DNA of 64,000 nt, taken from positions 2,604,001 to 2,668,000 of the forward strand of contig JBBELK010000009.1 in NCBI GenBank assembly GCA_037783545.1. Reading direction: 5' to 3'. The notes under the pieces were generated by a model. It ran no database searches. It was not told the DNA's origin and saw only the letters and a program-made list of their open reading frames with translations. Both the position numbers and the translations under genes were made by a program. Within the stretch, counting starts at the first letter, position 1; the number at the start of each line of letters is the position of its first letter. Below are positions 32,001-51,331 of the stretch, piece after piece. The DNA is from Henricia sp. BOLD:AAB3569 (Eukaryota > Echinodermata > Asteroidea > Spinulosida > Echinasteridae).

Positions 32001-32976
32001 AACATTTTACATGGTTTGTAGATCATCAAAGGGCAAATCCTGGGTGTCTGTGCATGGTAATGAACCCCATAAACCACTAGACCAACATTTAAGGTACTGG
32101 ACTTGGCCCAGCAGCCCAGTGGGAATTTCAAAACTCTTCCATAGTGTGACATTGCCATTAACATTTTTCTTTGTACTGTCTTTTTGCAGTGAAAATAAAC
32201 GGCAACCGTCGAGTGACAGGGACACTGAGAGGATTTGATCCCTTTATGAATCTCGTTATGGATGAGACTGTTGAGCATGTCGCCAATAACGAGAAAAATG
32301 ACATTGGCATGGTGGTAAGTAGGCATTTTTGTTTTTTGTTTTGTTTGTAAATTGTATCGTTTTTTAGCAATGTTGTGGTTAAAAAAGTTTGAGTGTCTGC
32401 TAATTAAAAGGAGCTTATCCAGATTTTTCCAGAATTTCGTTTAACCTAGCGATCATAAAATACCTCCTCAAAATATTATTATTTATGGGAAGAAAACATA
32501 AATTTTGCAATTTTCAATTTGGATGTGGAAGCAAAGAGGTTAATTTAATCCCTGCACTGATATGTAACCGGATAAATTAGTCTACAAAACATTGGTGTTT
32601 TTTTTATGGTGTCCTTAATATACAGATTAAGAGCTCAAAATTTCAGTATGGTAATGAGAAAAAAATGTGACAAGTTGCATGTGTATATGGTATTAAAATC
32701 GCAACATCCATGGGAAAAATTGGGGGAGGGTGGCGGGGTTCAAAAAATCTGAACACACCCGTTTTTAAGATAGATTACAGGATTGGAAAACTGTTACAAA
32801 CGGCGTTTGTGATTGAAGATGTGTGTGATGACCCACATTGCAAATCCTGTATACAGACTCTAAGTACTGTTTCATCTGAATTAAAAGCATAACCTATGTT
32901 CTTCCATCCTTTTTCCACATATCAGGTCATTCGTGGGAACAGTATCATTCTTCTGGAAGTGCTGGAGAGAATATAG
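29080..32976 (+). CDS. SNRPG: Small nuclear ribonucleoprotein G (Sm-G), 4 exons, 76 aa
   Basis: The exons are 29080-29111, 31062-31084, 32190-32314 and 32926-32976. All junctions are GT-AG and in phase, giving 76 residues, the same length as human SNRPG. The protein reads [19 protein letters not shown], then the Sm1 core with [14 protein letters not shown] and the Sm2 motif [11 protein letters not shown]. Sm-G is one of seven Sm proteins that ring the Sm site of U1, U2, U4 and U5 snRNAs; the RGNS loop contacts RNA. Exon 2 is a 23-nt microexon. Intron 2 holds a 459-bp TTAA-flanked element (31124-31582) only 36 bp past the donor, and intron 1 holds an interrupted SINE. AATAAA lies at 33216-33221. 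Confidence 0.97.
29310..30160 (-). repeat. tRNA-derived SINE interrupted by a 506-bp insertion
   Basis: On the minus strand the head at about 30065-30155 has CCGAGTGGTTAGGGCC (A box region) and GGGTTCGAATCCGGC (B box). The body follows (GGGCAAGGCACTCAACCAC, AAAGCCGTTGGTCCAGTGTG, GTAACGCACTCTAAAG), then TTCCCCAGTGTCTC, then an AT-rich tail at 29310-29325. The body is cut at CTCTGGGA, which is duplicated at 29453-29460 and 29967-29974. Restoring one copy gives collinearity with the SINE at 27205-27535. It lies in SNRPG intron 1. Confidence 0.8.
29461..29966. mobile_element. Foldback insertion built on a 16-bp tandem repeat, 8-bp target duplication
   Basis: It lies between direct CTCTGGGA copies. 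The left part (about 29479-29706) is an array of 14 units: eleven ACCAACTCGACCGTGT units followed by three ending GCAA. The right part (about 29860-29945) carries the same motif inverted (GGTCGAGTTGGT), and the two ends GTCAGGTCAACTCGACC / GGTCGACTTGACTGAC are near-inverted. The middle is unique sequence. The 8-bp duplication suggests hAT-like mobilisation. Long frames in all phases simply reflect the 16-bp period. Confidence 0.75.
31124..31582. repeat. TTAA-flanked element, copy 2
   Basis: Sister of 16373-16843, with the same ends (AGGCAGTATACATCATTGGTA / TACCAATCATGTATACTATCT) between TTAA at 31120-31123 and 31583-31586. It starts 36 bp downstream of the SNRPG exon 2 donor. Confidence 0.85.
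32402..32775. repeat. Diverged copy of the AGGAGCGTG TTAA-class family
   Basis: Collinear with 62902-63236 and with 42437-42775: GGGAAGAAAACA, CAATTTGGATGTGGAAGC, CATCCATGGGAAAAAT. It lies in SNRPG intron 3. Confidence 0.65.
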
Positions 32977-33215
32977 CAGCTTCACACCGCCATGAACTTT
33001 GGATAAAAGACATTTCCAGTCCTTGTTACCATGGACGAACTTCGTGCAAGAACTACTGAAATCTGTAGCTTTCAACTTGGCCTGAAGCAGATAAATTCTG
33101 AAGGAAGTCTCCCTGTGTGTTAGAATTCTTGAAATAAGTCTGTTTGGGTCATTAAGCCCGTTTATGACAGCAATTGCCCATGGTAGCTCTTTTGAGAAAA
33201 ATGCTCATCTTTTGT

Positions 33216-33221
33216 AATAAA
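33216..33221 (+). terminator. Candidate poly(A) signal for SNRPG
   Basis: AATAAA lies 240 bp after the SNRPG stop codon. It is partly contributed by the left end of a MITE-like repeat (AAACCCTTTGCAC), so transcript ends may depend on the insertion. Confidence 0.35.
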
Positions 33222-33501
33222 CCCTTTGCACTATCGGCCATGTTAGGGGACGGGTTTTTTCGTTAAATGATGTAACAATAGATCCATAAAGTGCCTACTT
33301 ATACATGACACACAGTAACTATGATATTGCCCTCTAAGATATCCGCCATGCAAATGGTTTATTACAGACGTGTTTCTATATTAATGTGACAAAGTTGAAG
33401 GTGCATTCCTGATTCCTATTGTACGCTTCTCACACAGTTGTGGTAGTGGATTTCACAAGTTGGAACCAATTTGAGATTTACACATGATCCAAATGTTTGT
33501 G

Positions 33502-33654
33502 TAGACTGTATCAAATAGCTGCCATCTTGTAGGGCAGTTTCTTTGTTCCGTGAGGGCATGGATGGTTGTACATTTTGTGCTTACATTGTTGACCAATATA
33601 AAGTTGCTGCCCTACAAGATGGCAGCTATTCCATACGGTCTATAGACAGTGGCA
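33502..33654. repeat. Family B foldback
   Basis: The arms AATAGCTGCCATCTTGTAGGG and CCCTACAAGATGGCAGCTATT enclose a loop with TTTGTGCTTACATTG. Other copies lie at 45874-46011 and 50521-50644. Family A (3361-3490, 42911-43056, 48491-48628) has the same architecture with a diverged arm. Confidence 0.8.
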
Positions 33655-34023
33655 AACTTCTAATTACATGTACAATAAACTCTTGTTACAACACACCCTG
33701 ATATAAAGCTCTTTCTGATATTAAAGACGGATTACAATACATGATTGGAAACTTTTAAAAACAGGAACAGCATCATTACATAACTAAAGAATAATGTTGA
33801 TAAACTGCCTTGTAGAAATTTCAGCCACATAGATGCAGTAATACTTCAGAAAACCTGAATGGTAAAGAAATTGTCTGCAGACAATTTTTAAAAAAGTGCC
33901 TTCAGTTGGCAATTTCTCCCACAAAGATACCATTTTACATGGGGGGAAAAATCATGTAGTGTTTGTTACCATTGCTAACACTTTTAGTTGAAGTTTTCTT
34001 ATTAACTCGTTAAAGGTAATATA

Positions 34024-34773
34024 CAGTAAACTCTCATTATAGTGCTCTTCAGGGGACGGAAATAATTTAAGCTTTATATCCAGAGAGCGCTATAACCAGT
34101 GCATAAACACAATACAGGGAATAACTGCTTGGACTTGGGGAAAAGGAGCTTTATAAGGCCAAACAAAATAAATGGTGTCACTGTGTTTATGGTAACCCAA
34201 CCTACCTGGAAGTTTTGAGGCCAAATTGCCGACCTCAAACCTTTTATTGCCAATTTTCATGATTTTCAAGTTGATAATTTTAAATGAGCACTATTTGCAA
34301 TAATTTCCAACGAACATACCATTTTCTACACTTGTACATGAACATGGTTAATAGTGTTAATAGTGAGTTTCAAACATTGCAAAACAACACGCAAATGCAT
34401 GAACTGAAATGTCAAAAAAAATTACAAAATAAAATTTTTTTCCTACCTAACTACCTGGATTTGTTTAGGCCGTTACCGTAAACGCACCATTTATTTTGTT
34501 TGGCCTAACAAGCTATTGAGCTCGTGCCAATGACGTCATTTTGGGAGTAAAACAATGCCGCGTCGTTGTGGAAGCAATGTGCGTGCGCGTTGTGTGTCCA
34601 TAGCGCGCGTAACGCGGTATGCTGAGGCTCCCATTGGTGAACTAAACCGCGTTACGCCCACCAGAGACACACAACGCGCACGCACATTGCTTCCACAATG
34701 ACTCAGCATTATTTGACTCCCAAAATGGCGTATTCGCACGTGTTCGAAAGGGGTCAATAACCAGAGTTTACTG
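34024..34773. repeat. Nested transposon complex
   Basis: The outer ends CAGTAAACTCTC and GAGTTTACTG lie between TA dinucleotides and are pogo/Tigger-like. Inside is an element at 34157-34505 with ends GGCCAAACAAAATAAATGGTG and its complement, flanked by TAA on both sides (3-bp duplication, Harbinger-like). Next to it is a copy of the 1163-1411 foldback at about 34510-34760. Confidence 0.7.
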
Positions 34774-36362
34774 TACATGTATGGTAAACTGTTAAGAGCA
34801 TTTTAAAGTGTATGTACTACGTCATTCTGTTACCTTTAAATTTGCGGAATGTACTGTCCAATCAACAATGTAGGTGTAGTATTCCTTTTAAAGGTGTACT
34901 GTCTTTGGCAAAAACCGAAAAATTGTTCACTTGGATTTTTTTTTTTTCATGTTATGACTTTTTTTAAATAAAGAATTTGTGATTACGGTACATGCGGAAT
35001 ACAGCATTGGATTTTTTGGGTGTTTCTTATGGGAAGGGAGCGGGGATGTGGTATCAGGAAAGCCTAGTTTCCATACAGTCGAACCGCTATATAAAGAGCG
35101 CTAATAATCTAACAATTTGGTAACATAAAACAAACATTAGATCCCTATATTTCGAGGGGCTCCAGTCGTCTTGAACTTGTAAGGTGAAATTTTTATCATC
35201 GGTTTTTTCGAATTCTACACTGGCCATGTGGGTGGTCGAGCGGTTAAAGACGGAAGCTCATCAATGCGCAACAGACACATGCCACGAATTTCACCGCGCT
35301 CCATACCTTGCCCTGGCAGCCGCTCGTACGGTCCCAGAGGGTGTATGGCCATGGTGCAGGCTAATAGCCTCGTCCATTCTGCAAATAGGGTGTGTATCTT
35401 TTCAAAATCAAATATTTATTACAGAAAACACCCTTTGTAAATTCTTGACATTTAGTTTCAGCTCTATTAATACATTAATATAGTCACATTTGCTTCAATA
35501 CGGTGTCATAGATGGTTGAATTGACCGTATTATGGGAACTATTTGGTGGTACAAACGACATACAACAACACAACCCAGCGCGTGGGAGCTCGCATAAATA
35601 ATGAGCCTCCACCCTCTGGGATTGTAAGAGCAGCTGCCCTACTCGGGCAAGGTATGGAGCGCGGTGAATTTCGTGGCACGGATTTGTTTGTGGTGTATTG
35701 ACGAGCTGCGTCTTTAAGACGTCTGCCTAGTATGCAGGAGATTGTGGGTTTCAGTCCCACCCGATCAAGCAGACTATGAAGTTTTTCTCAGTGTCTTGGC
35801 GAAGCACTGAGTAGTGCTAATTTACGTCGGGCAGGGCAAAATGAACCCTTTCTCGGTTTAATATCTAGGACACCTTGAACCATAATTAGTCAAACAACCT
35901 CCGTACCGTACCGTGCCGCCCGAGCAAAAAAATTGTATTAATAAAACTGCATTCGCTTTCCTGTGTCTGTATGTATATCCACCTAAAGTTTCGTTATTGA
36001 ATAATTAATAAGTTGATTTAATTTATAATTGTTAAGACAACGTCAAGAATTAGGTCTTGCCAAATTCATTGCTCGCGTGAAATGAAAAGTGACCAAAGTC
36101 TTCCAGATATCCAAAGACTCGTGTGTAATTTTAAGTAGCAAGAGAGGGCGCTGTTTATCTTTAACGGTGTTGAAAACGCTGATTGATACCTGGACTTATC
36201 TTTGTCACTTGAAAGCAAAAGTGAATGCTGGTACCATCCTAAATGTGAAAAGTGCCAGTCTAGTCGCACCTCGCATATAGTCTATCGTGGCCATCGGGAA
36301 ATTAATCCGAATAGGCCAAGGAAATTTGATGATTTGTGCTCAAAATCTAAGCAGTCTAAGCA

Positions 36363-45592
<9,230 letters not shown>

Positions 45593-45665
45593 GCACTCGG
45601 CAATATTAGCTTAAACAGTATGTAGACTAGAAACTTCCATGTGTACTTTTTGTAAATTCTCTTAA

Positions 45666-45798
45666 AGGCACAGGCTCGTCAGCAATGCGCGCGTGCCAAA
45701 TTCGTGCCACGAAATACGCAGCTCCATAGCAAAGCCATAGAGCTGCGTAATTCGTGGCACGAATTTGGCGAGCGAGCATTGTTGATGAGCCTCTGTCT
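45666..45798. repeat. TTAA-flanked foldback in the ACTR1 3' UTR
   Basis: TTAA at 45662-45665 and 45799-45802. The arms GCAGCTCCAT / ATAGAGCTGC and ATTCGTGCCACGAA blocks fold back. The ends are AGGCACAGGCTCGTCA and TGATGAGCCTCTGTCT. A sister copy is at 26534-26664. It starts about 70 bp after the ACTR1 stop. Confidence 0.8.
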
Positions 45799-45873
45799 TT
45801 AAATATATTTACCCTTTAGAGGCCAAACATTTCACGTGTACCCAGCTGTACGCACAGTCATGCCATAAAATTG

Positions 45874-46011
45874 GATAGACTGTATCGAATGGCTGCCATC
45901 TTGTAGGGCAACTTTTGTCATATAAAGTGGTCTACAATGTAAGCAACCATACATGTCCTCAAAGAACAAAGAAACTGCCCTACAAGATGGCAGCTAGTTG
46001 ATACGGTCTAT
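45874..46011. repeat. Family B foldback
   Basis: The arms GGCTGCCATCTTGTAGGGCA and TGCCCTACAAGATGGCAGCT lie around a loop ending in a pogo-like element that begins immediately at 46013. Confidence 0.75.
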
Positions 46012-46012
46012 A

Positions 46013-46185
46013 CAATCGAACCTTGATAATAAGAGCTGTTTGTACAACATTCTGCTTATAACAAGGACGATTTTAGGTCCCATTTCATTATTCTTCGATG
46101 TTTTTATTCCTGATAATACAAGGTTCCTGTTATAACAAGGTAATCTGCAAAGTCTAAAGGACCTCTTATGAATGGGGTTCGACTG
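46013..46185. repeat. TA-flanked pogo/Tigger-like MITE
   Basis: The left end CAATCGAACCTTG and right end GGGGTTCGACTG lie between TA dinucleotides. The inner ATAACAAGG motifs are inverted. It lies in the ACTR1 3' flank. Confidence 0.65.
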
Positions 46186-46244
46186 TATGAACAATGGGAA
46201 ACATTTACACAAAATGGTACATGTACTTCAATCAGAAACTACAC

Positions 46245-46250
46245 AATAAA
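46245..46250 (+). terminator. Candidate poly(A) signal for ACTR1
   Basis: AATAAA lies about 650 bp after the stop, beyond two repeat insertions. It is the first canonical hexamer that I found downstream. Confidence 0.3.
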
Positions 46251-48119
46251 ACTAAAACATTGAGATGTTCAGTGCAGCGTGTAGATGTGAAGTATCCAAA
46301 CAATGTGTGGCTGGTGGCCGCTTACGGCCACTATGGGCGTTAGGCTTCAGGCCACTTGTGGCCGCTATGGTCACTAAAGGGTTAAACTTTGGAGCGGATG
46401 CCAGACATGTACTCGCACGACCAAAATCAGCCAGTTTGCAGTAAAAATCATGCAGAAATTTGTTGGAAACTCTTACTTTGCATTCAAAAATCTAATTTCT
46501 TTTATGCAAGATATAGGCGCAGAGTGAATAAGCCTTTTTGAAGTTAAACAGACTCGCGCATACACCAACTCGCTGTTGCCACCCATTTTTTTCTTCTTCT
46601 TGTTCAGTATCATTACACAATGCATGATTATTGACATGTATCCATTCTTAACTTGCCACAGTTTTTGAAACACAAATAATTGTACATTTAATTTTCAAAT
46701 TATTTACATCCAAAATAACTCAATACATGCCAGTAATCACGCACTTTCCTGTGGGCGAACAGTTTGTTTATCCACAGAACGGAGGGTAACTGGCCAAGTT
46801 GGCGTATTCTCGAGTGTAACTTTAAAAAGGCTTGTTTTTTTACGGTGAAATTTCATTTCATGTGCTTACATATTATCACCTTGGATTTCTTACAATGCGT
46901 TTAGGTGACACCATACTCGACAAAAAATAAAGGGAAGGTCACTCCAGCTTATATTTTAACAGAATTTCAAGTGCAGCGTTCGAATTAGCACTGGTCCGTT
47001 GGCCAAATGACAGTTGAAATCATCTCGGGCCAGTTGGAAAGCCTCTTCAAATGGTCCGGCTGTCCAGTTGAAATAAAACTTGTACTGGGGAAAACCTCAT
47101 GACAACCAAATTTTCCTAATTTATTTACCCAAATGTGGTATATATTGCAAACATTAAAGGTCGATTGTCTGTAAAAAGAAGCACTGAAAATTTGAAACGG
47201 GCCACTTGAAATGCCGACGGGCCAGTGAAGACTTAAGCCAACTGGCCCTGTTGGCCAGTTGGGAAAAAAGTTAAGGGCAAACGCTGAAGTGTCACTGAGG
47301 CCAACTGGAGGGGTATTACGGCCAACTTTGTTCAAAATATGCACTGGTTATTAGTGTATACGAGCCTCATAAAATTTAAAAGGATGCTGGCCAAGTTGGC
47401 CTCAGAGAGTGTATATCTTGAAAGGGCATCGGGGCCAACTCAGTAGGGCATGAGGCCATTAGCTTCAGTGACCTCGGTAAATGTCAAGGCCTACATATTC
47501 ATTAACCCTAAAGGTACAAAATCCTCCAATTTGTACACAATTTTCTGTAGGACCAAGGGGTAAGGGTCACTTTTAGAATACTCTTCATAACAAATTTAGG
47601 AGTGGGTTAGCAAAACACCCCATGCCCTTGGCTTGGCCATTGAAAATGTACATGTACAGTATTTTGTTTTTGGTGGCGATATTTCCATTTCTTTTTTCAA
47701 ATTTGAATGTATTTTTTCACTCATAGTCATTCTTTTGTCAAAGGGAGTGTTCTCCACTAGTCACATTTTTGGCAGGGCGACGTCCCTCATTTGAAGGCGC
47801 TTTCAAAGAAAGGAAGGGGGTCTTGAAAAATACTACGCTCTGTTGAACTGTGAAAATGTTGACAACTTTTGGTGGGATTGGGGTTGTAGCTGGTGGATTT
47901 GAAATCCTGGTCAAAAACAGTAAGCTTTGCTCAAGGATAACTTTGCTTGGTAGATATGCATATTTTAAAATTGTACAACTTCTTGTGCTAGTAGGGGTGT
48001 ATATGTAAGGTAGCATAGACCCTATTCGCGCTGAAAGACGGTTCAATCATGTCCCCTGACTCAGTCCTATAGAGTGCAAACTGCTGTTTGGAAAGGTGCC
48101 GGACCATTTGTGACCTGCT

Positions 48120-48360
48120 CTGCAAAAAAGTGAAATATCGTCGCGCAGGATAGGTCAAGTTTTTGCAACCACAAGAAGAAATCTGCAGCAGATCAATGCT
48201 CATTAAAATACAAAAACAGTGGAAATTTCTGGTGGTGCTCAGATACCGCCTGGAATTTCCATTGTTTTTGTATTTTAATGAGCATAGACCTGCAGCAGAT
48301 TTCTTCTTATGGTCGCAAAATCTTGACCTAGACTGGGTGACTTATTCTACCTTCTTGCAG
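48120..48360. repeat. Foldback with CTCATTAAAATACAAAAACA arm
   Basis: The inner arms TGCTCATTAAAATACAAAAA and TTTTTGTATTTTAATGAGCA pair, as do outer GCAGCAGATTTCTTCT / AGAAGAAATCTGCAGC. Diverged relatives lie at about 14530-14640 and 53640-53770. Confidence 0.75.
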
Positions 48361-48490
48361 AGTGGGTCACATTTATTAATTGGAATTGAAGGTTAATTCA
48401 GAAACCGGTTTGCAATTCTTTCAAGTGTCGGTTAACCGGTTTACCGTTAGGCCGACATTTAAGGTTGTTGCTATTATATAGAAGATTTTA

Positions 48491-48628
48491 ATAGACTATC
48501 GAATAGCCGCCATTTCGTGGGGCACCTTTTGTTACTTAAACTGTTCAACAATGGAAGCACAATATGTGCAACCATGCATGTCCTCAAGGAACAAAAACTG
48601 CCCCACAAAATGGCGGCTATTCGATACA
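48491..48628. repeat. Family A foldback
   Basis: The arms CTATCGAATAGCCGCCATTT and AAATGGCGGCTATTCGATA lie around a loop with AATATGTGCAACCATGCATG. Third copy of the family. Confidence 0.8.
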
Positions 48629-49207
48629 AGATTGAACCATCCTGCGTGAATAGGGTCTATATAGTGTATTGTGATAGCAGGCACACCATTGGATCTCATT
48701 GTTAATGTAAATACTATACTCATTGCAAAATTACATGTCTTGTACAGGAGTCTGCTGCAAACAATTAACTTTTGAATTTAAATTTCAACATTTATTTATG
48801 ATCAATTTTAAGAATTTTGCCTTTTCCGACTTCCAAGTGCTTGAATGAACATGGACAATACATTTTTTTCATGCTGTCGGTGAGAAAAATCATGCTTTCA
48901 ATTTTTGTTTTGTATTATTTGTGGGGGTTCAGAATTCTGTTTGTATTTTATTTTGTATAAATTTGTGCATTCTACATTATATTTGCTTTGTTCAGTTAAA
49001 GGCCCATTGTATCATTTGCAATGATCTGAAATTTTACTTCCAGAGTTGACCAGAAAACCTTACTTTGTATTTAAAAGCAGTGGTTACGAACACCACATGA
49101 TCCTTTTCTGTGAAAAATTAACCACTGGAGGTGTTTTGTAAAAAAAGAATGAGTGTGCACACTCATTTTTTTAGCATTCATCTAACACAAAAACCATATT
49201 TTTGAGG

Positions 49208-49585
49208 AAGTACCTTTGTCTGGTCTAAAAATAAAAGAAATAAGTTTCAGTTGTTCTGAAGAGATAACTTAGGCCCAAAAAGGGTTATAAATAGTGTGAC
49301 ATGCCTTTCTAAAAACCCTGTGTACACATTTCCAATATACGCTCATAACCGGGACAGACACTCGTTACATTTCAGGTCGTCCCGGTTACGAGAGTATATT
49401 GGAAATTTGTACACAGGGTTTTTAGAAAGGCATGTCACACTATTTATAACCGATTTTGGACCTAAGTTATCTCTTCAGAACAACAAACTTATTTCTTTTA
49501 TTTTGAGACCAGACAAAGGTACTTCCTCGAAAATATGGTGTGTGTTGCCAAAATGCCTCCTTTACCGTGGAAAGACTCATGTATG
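49208..49585. repeat. Foldback, second copy of the 19702-20090 family
   Basis: The two arms match those at 19702-20090 (AACCCTGTGTAC, GACCAGACAAAGGTAC). The centre is about 40 bp longer and contains GACAGACACTCG between CATAACCGGGAC and GTCCCGGTTACG. Confidence 0.8.
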
Positions 49586-50335
49586 AATTTAAAAGGTTTC
49601 TGAAACACTATGTAGCTGAAATGTGTACAGGCTAGATTACCAACATTCTAATGCTTTTTTCAGGAATTCATTTAAATCATCTGCAAATGATGCAATGGTC
49701 TTTTAAAGGTTAGGTCTGAAATAATTTGGACAGTAGCTTCAGTTTTTCTGTTGAGGTGACATGCAAAATACTAAAAATAGTTGTAGCCAACATTTTGGTT
49801 TTGAAAATTACTGCTTTCCATCTTCGTTTAGCACATTTAAACTGTTAAATAATCCCAATATAAACCACCACCCCCAAAAAATAAAATAAATAAAAATATA
49901 ATTTGAAAATTGAAATGTTAAAAATCATAAAAACTTGATATATACTAAGGGTGCCATGTCACAGTCGGTGCATAAACTGCAGAAACAAACATGGGCCATC
50001 TTTGTCAGTTTGGTGTGTGCTTAAAATTGCCCAATCTTGGGCTAAATCACCTTCAAAGTACGCCTTAAAAGCAAATAAGTAACTATACACTTTGTTCAAT
50101 CAAATGAAAAATACACCAGGAAAACACCCTAACAACGCTTATTTACAGCTTATTCTGGAAATAGCATATCAGACAAAAAACGAGAAAAAAACACCCACAT
50201 ATTTAATTTATCACCCAGATCTTATTTTTTTCTCATTTGATATTTAGTTATTTCGTTTCCACTGTGATTAGGCACCATACCATATTGCATTCGTGAGAAA
50301 GTTGGGAAAACCAAAGGGAGTATACTCCCAATGTG

Positions 50336-50400
50336 CCTCGTAATTCAGCTGGTAGAGCATCTGCCTGGTTTGTCAGAGGTCTCGGGTTTCAATCCACATA
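50336..50400 (+). repeat. tRNA-like sequence, single relative of the 38 kb array
   Basis: CCTCGTAATTCAGCTGGTAGAG (A-box region) is followed by TCTGCCTGGTTTGTCAGAGG and CGGGTTTCAATCC (B box). The upstream GGGAGTATACTCCCAATGTG matches the array spacer. It is a tRNA-derived repeat rather than a likely working tRNA. Confidence 0.6.
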
Positions 50401-50520
50401 AGGACCCTACGATTTTTCTCTCATCCCATGTTAGATTTTTGTCCAAGAACCCAATTTTTCTGTCGGTGTTGCATAAATGTGCAACTGAGCAAAGTAATGA
50501 ATGCAGTTATATTAAATCAA

Positions 50521-50644
50521 AAGACCATATCAAATAGCTGCCATCTTGTAGGGCAGTTTCTTTATTCCAAGTGCTTACATTGTTGACCAATTTAAATGTC
50601 AAACGTTGCCCTACATGATGGCAGCTATTCGATAAGGTTTATAG
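50521..50644. repeat. Family B foldback
   Basis: The arms CAAATAGCTGCCATCTTGTAG and CTACATGATGGCAGCTATTCG are near-complements. Third copy of the family. Confidence 0.75.
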
Positions 50645-50813
50645 AGTACTAAATTGTGATGTCAGTTTAACTACATGTACATGTAGGTCTAAACATTCGT
50701 TGGCAATCTGGAACACCCATTACTAAAGTGCAGGGAAACAGTACACTGGTTTTAGTGTAGAACCAGTAACCCCGACAACACACAAAATGGATGTTTTCAC
50801 TTTCGTACTCTAT
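50641..50813. repeat. MITE, second copy of the 12135-12292 family
   Basis: The ends ATAGAGTACTAAA and TTTCGTACTCTAT are near-inverted. It shares AGTGCAGGGAAACAG and AACCAGTAACCCC with the first copy. Confidence 0.65.
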
Positions 50814-50906
50814 ATCAATGAAGATTTAAAAGGATTTAAAAGACATGGTTTGGTTTAAATAATAAAACTTTCTGAAAGTCTAAGTGTAGCATCAACGAAA
50901 GCTTAA

Positions 50907-51331
50907 AGGAGAAGGGTACCCAAGAAACAAAAGACCTTGTGCTGAAGTAGTACAACTCGTAAATTATTTTAATGCAAAGAAAAATAAATATTACCTACTG
51001 AAAAGCGCACAAGAACTTCACAAAGAATCAGTTTTAGCGGTGCGTTGCACTATAGGCGCCGCCATTTTGTCCCAATATTGGGCAAAGAATGACGTTTTCG
51101 CGTACAAGTCCTTCGTGCATTTCTATGGCAATACACGAAAACGTCGTCCGTTGACCAGTATTAGGACAAAATGGCGGCGCCCATAGTGCGACGCATCGCT
51201 AAAATTTTGATTCTTTGTGAAGTTCTTGTGCGCTTTTCAGTAGGTAATATTTCTTTTTCTTTGCATTAAAATAATTTACGAGTTGTACTTCTTAAGCACA
51301 AGGTCTTTTGTTTCTTGGGTACCCTTCTCCT
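50907..51331. repeat. TTAA-flanked 425-bp foldback inserted at the MOGS stop codon
   Basis: The ends AGGAGAAGGGTACCCAAG and CTTGGGTACCCTTCTCCT are exact inverted copies, and the arms stay about 95% alike for roughly 150 bp toward the centre. TTAA lies at 50903-50906 and 51332-51335. On the minus strand the right TTAA supplies the TAA stop of MOGS. It resembles piggyBac or Kolobok non-autonomous elements and looks young. Confidence 0.88.

Larger units (their letters stand above)
32977..36362. other. Intergenic region between SNRPG and ACTR1
   Basis: It contains the SNRPG 3' UTR, with AATAAA at 33216-33221 where a TTTGCA-ended MITE begins. A family B foldback lies at 33502-33654, a repeat shared with 45080-45425 at 33715-34020, and a nested complex at 34024-34773. 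Two diverged foldback copies sit near 35245-35370 and 35580-35720. The ACTR1 promoter should lie in about 35900-36362; no TATA box is evident there. Confidence 0.5.
45593..50906. other. Convergent intergenic region, ACTR1 and MOGS 3' ends
   Basis: No coding exon is seen. Repeats include a TTAA MITE (45666-45798), a family B foldback (45874-46011), a pogo-like MITE (46013-46185), foldbacks at about 48120-48360, 48491-48628 and 49208-49585, a tRNA-like sequence (50336-50400), a family B foldback (50521-50644) and a MITE (50641-50813). An AATAAA at 46245-46250 could end the ACTR1 transcript. About 46260-47700 carries short GGCCAACTGG-type repeats and otherwise nothing recognised. Confidence 0.5.
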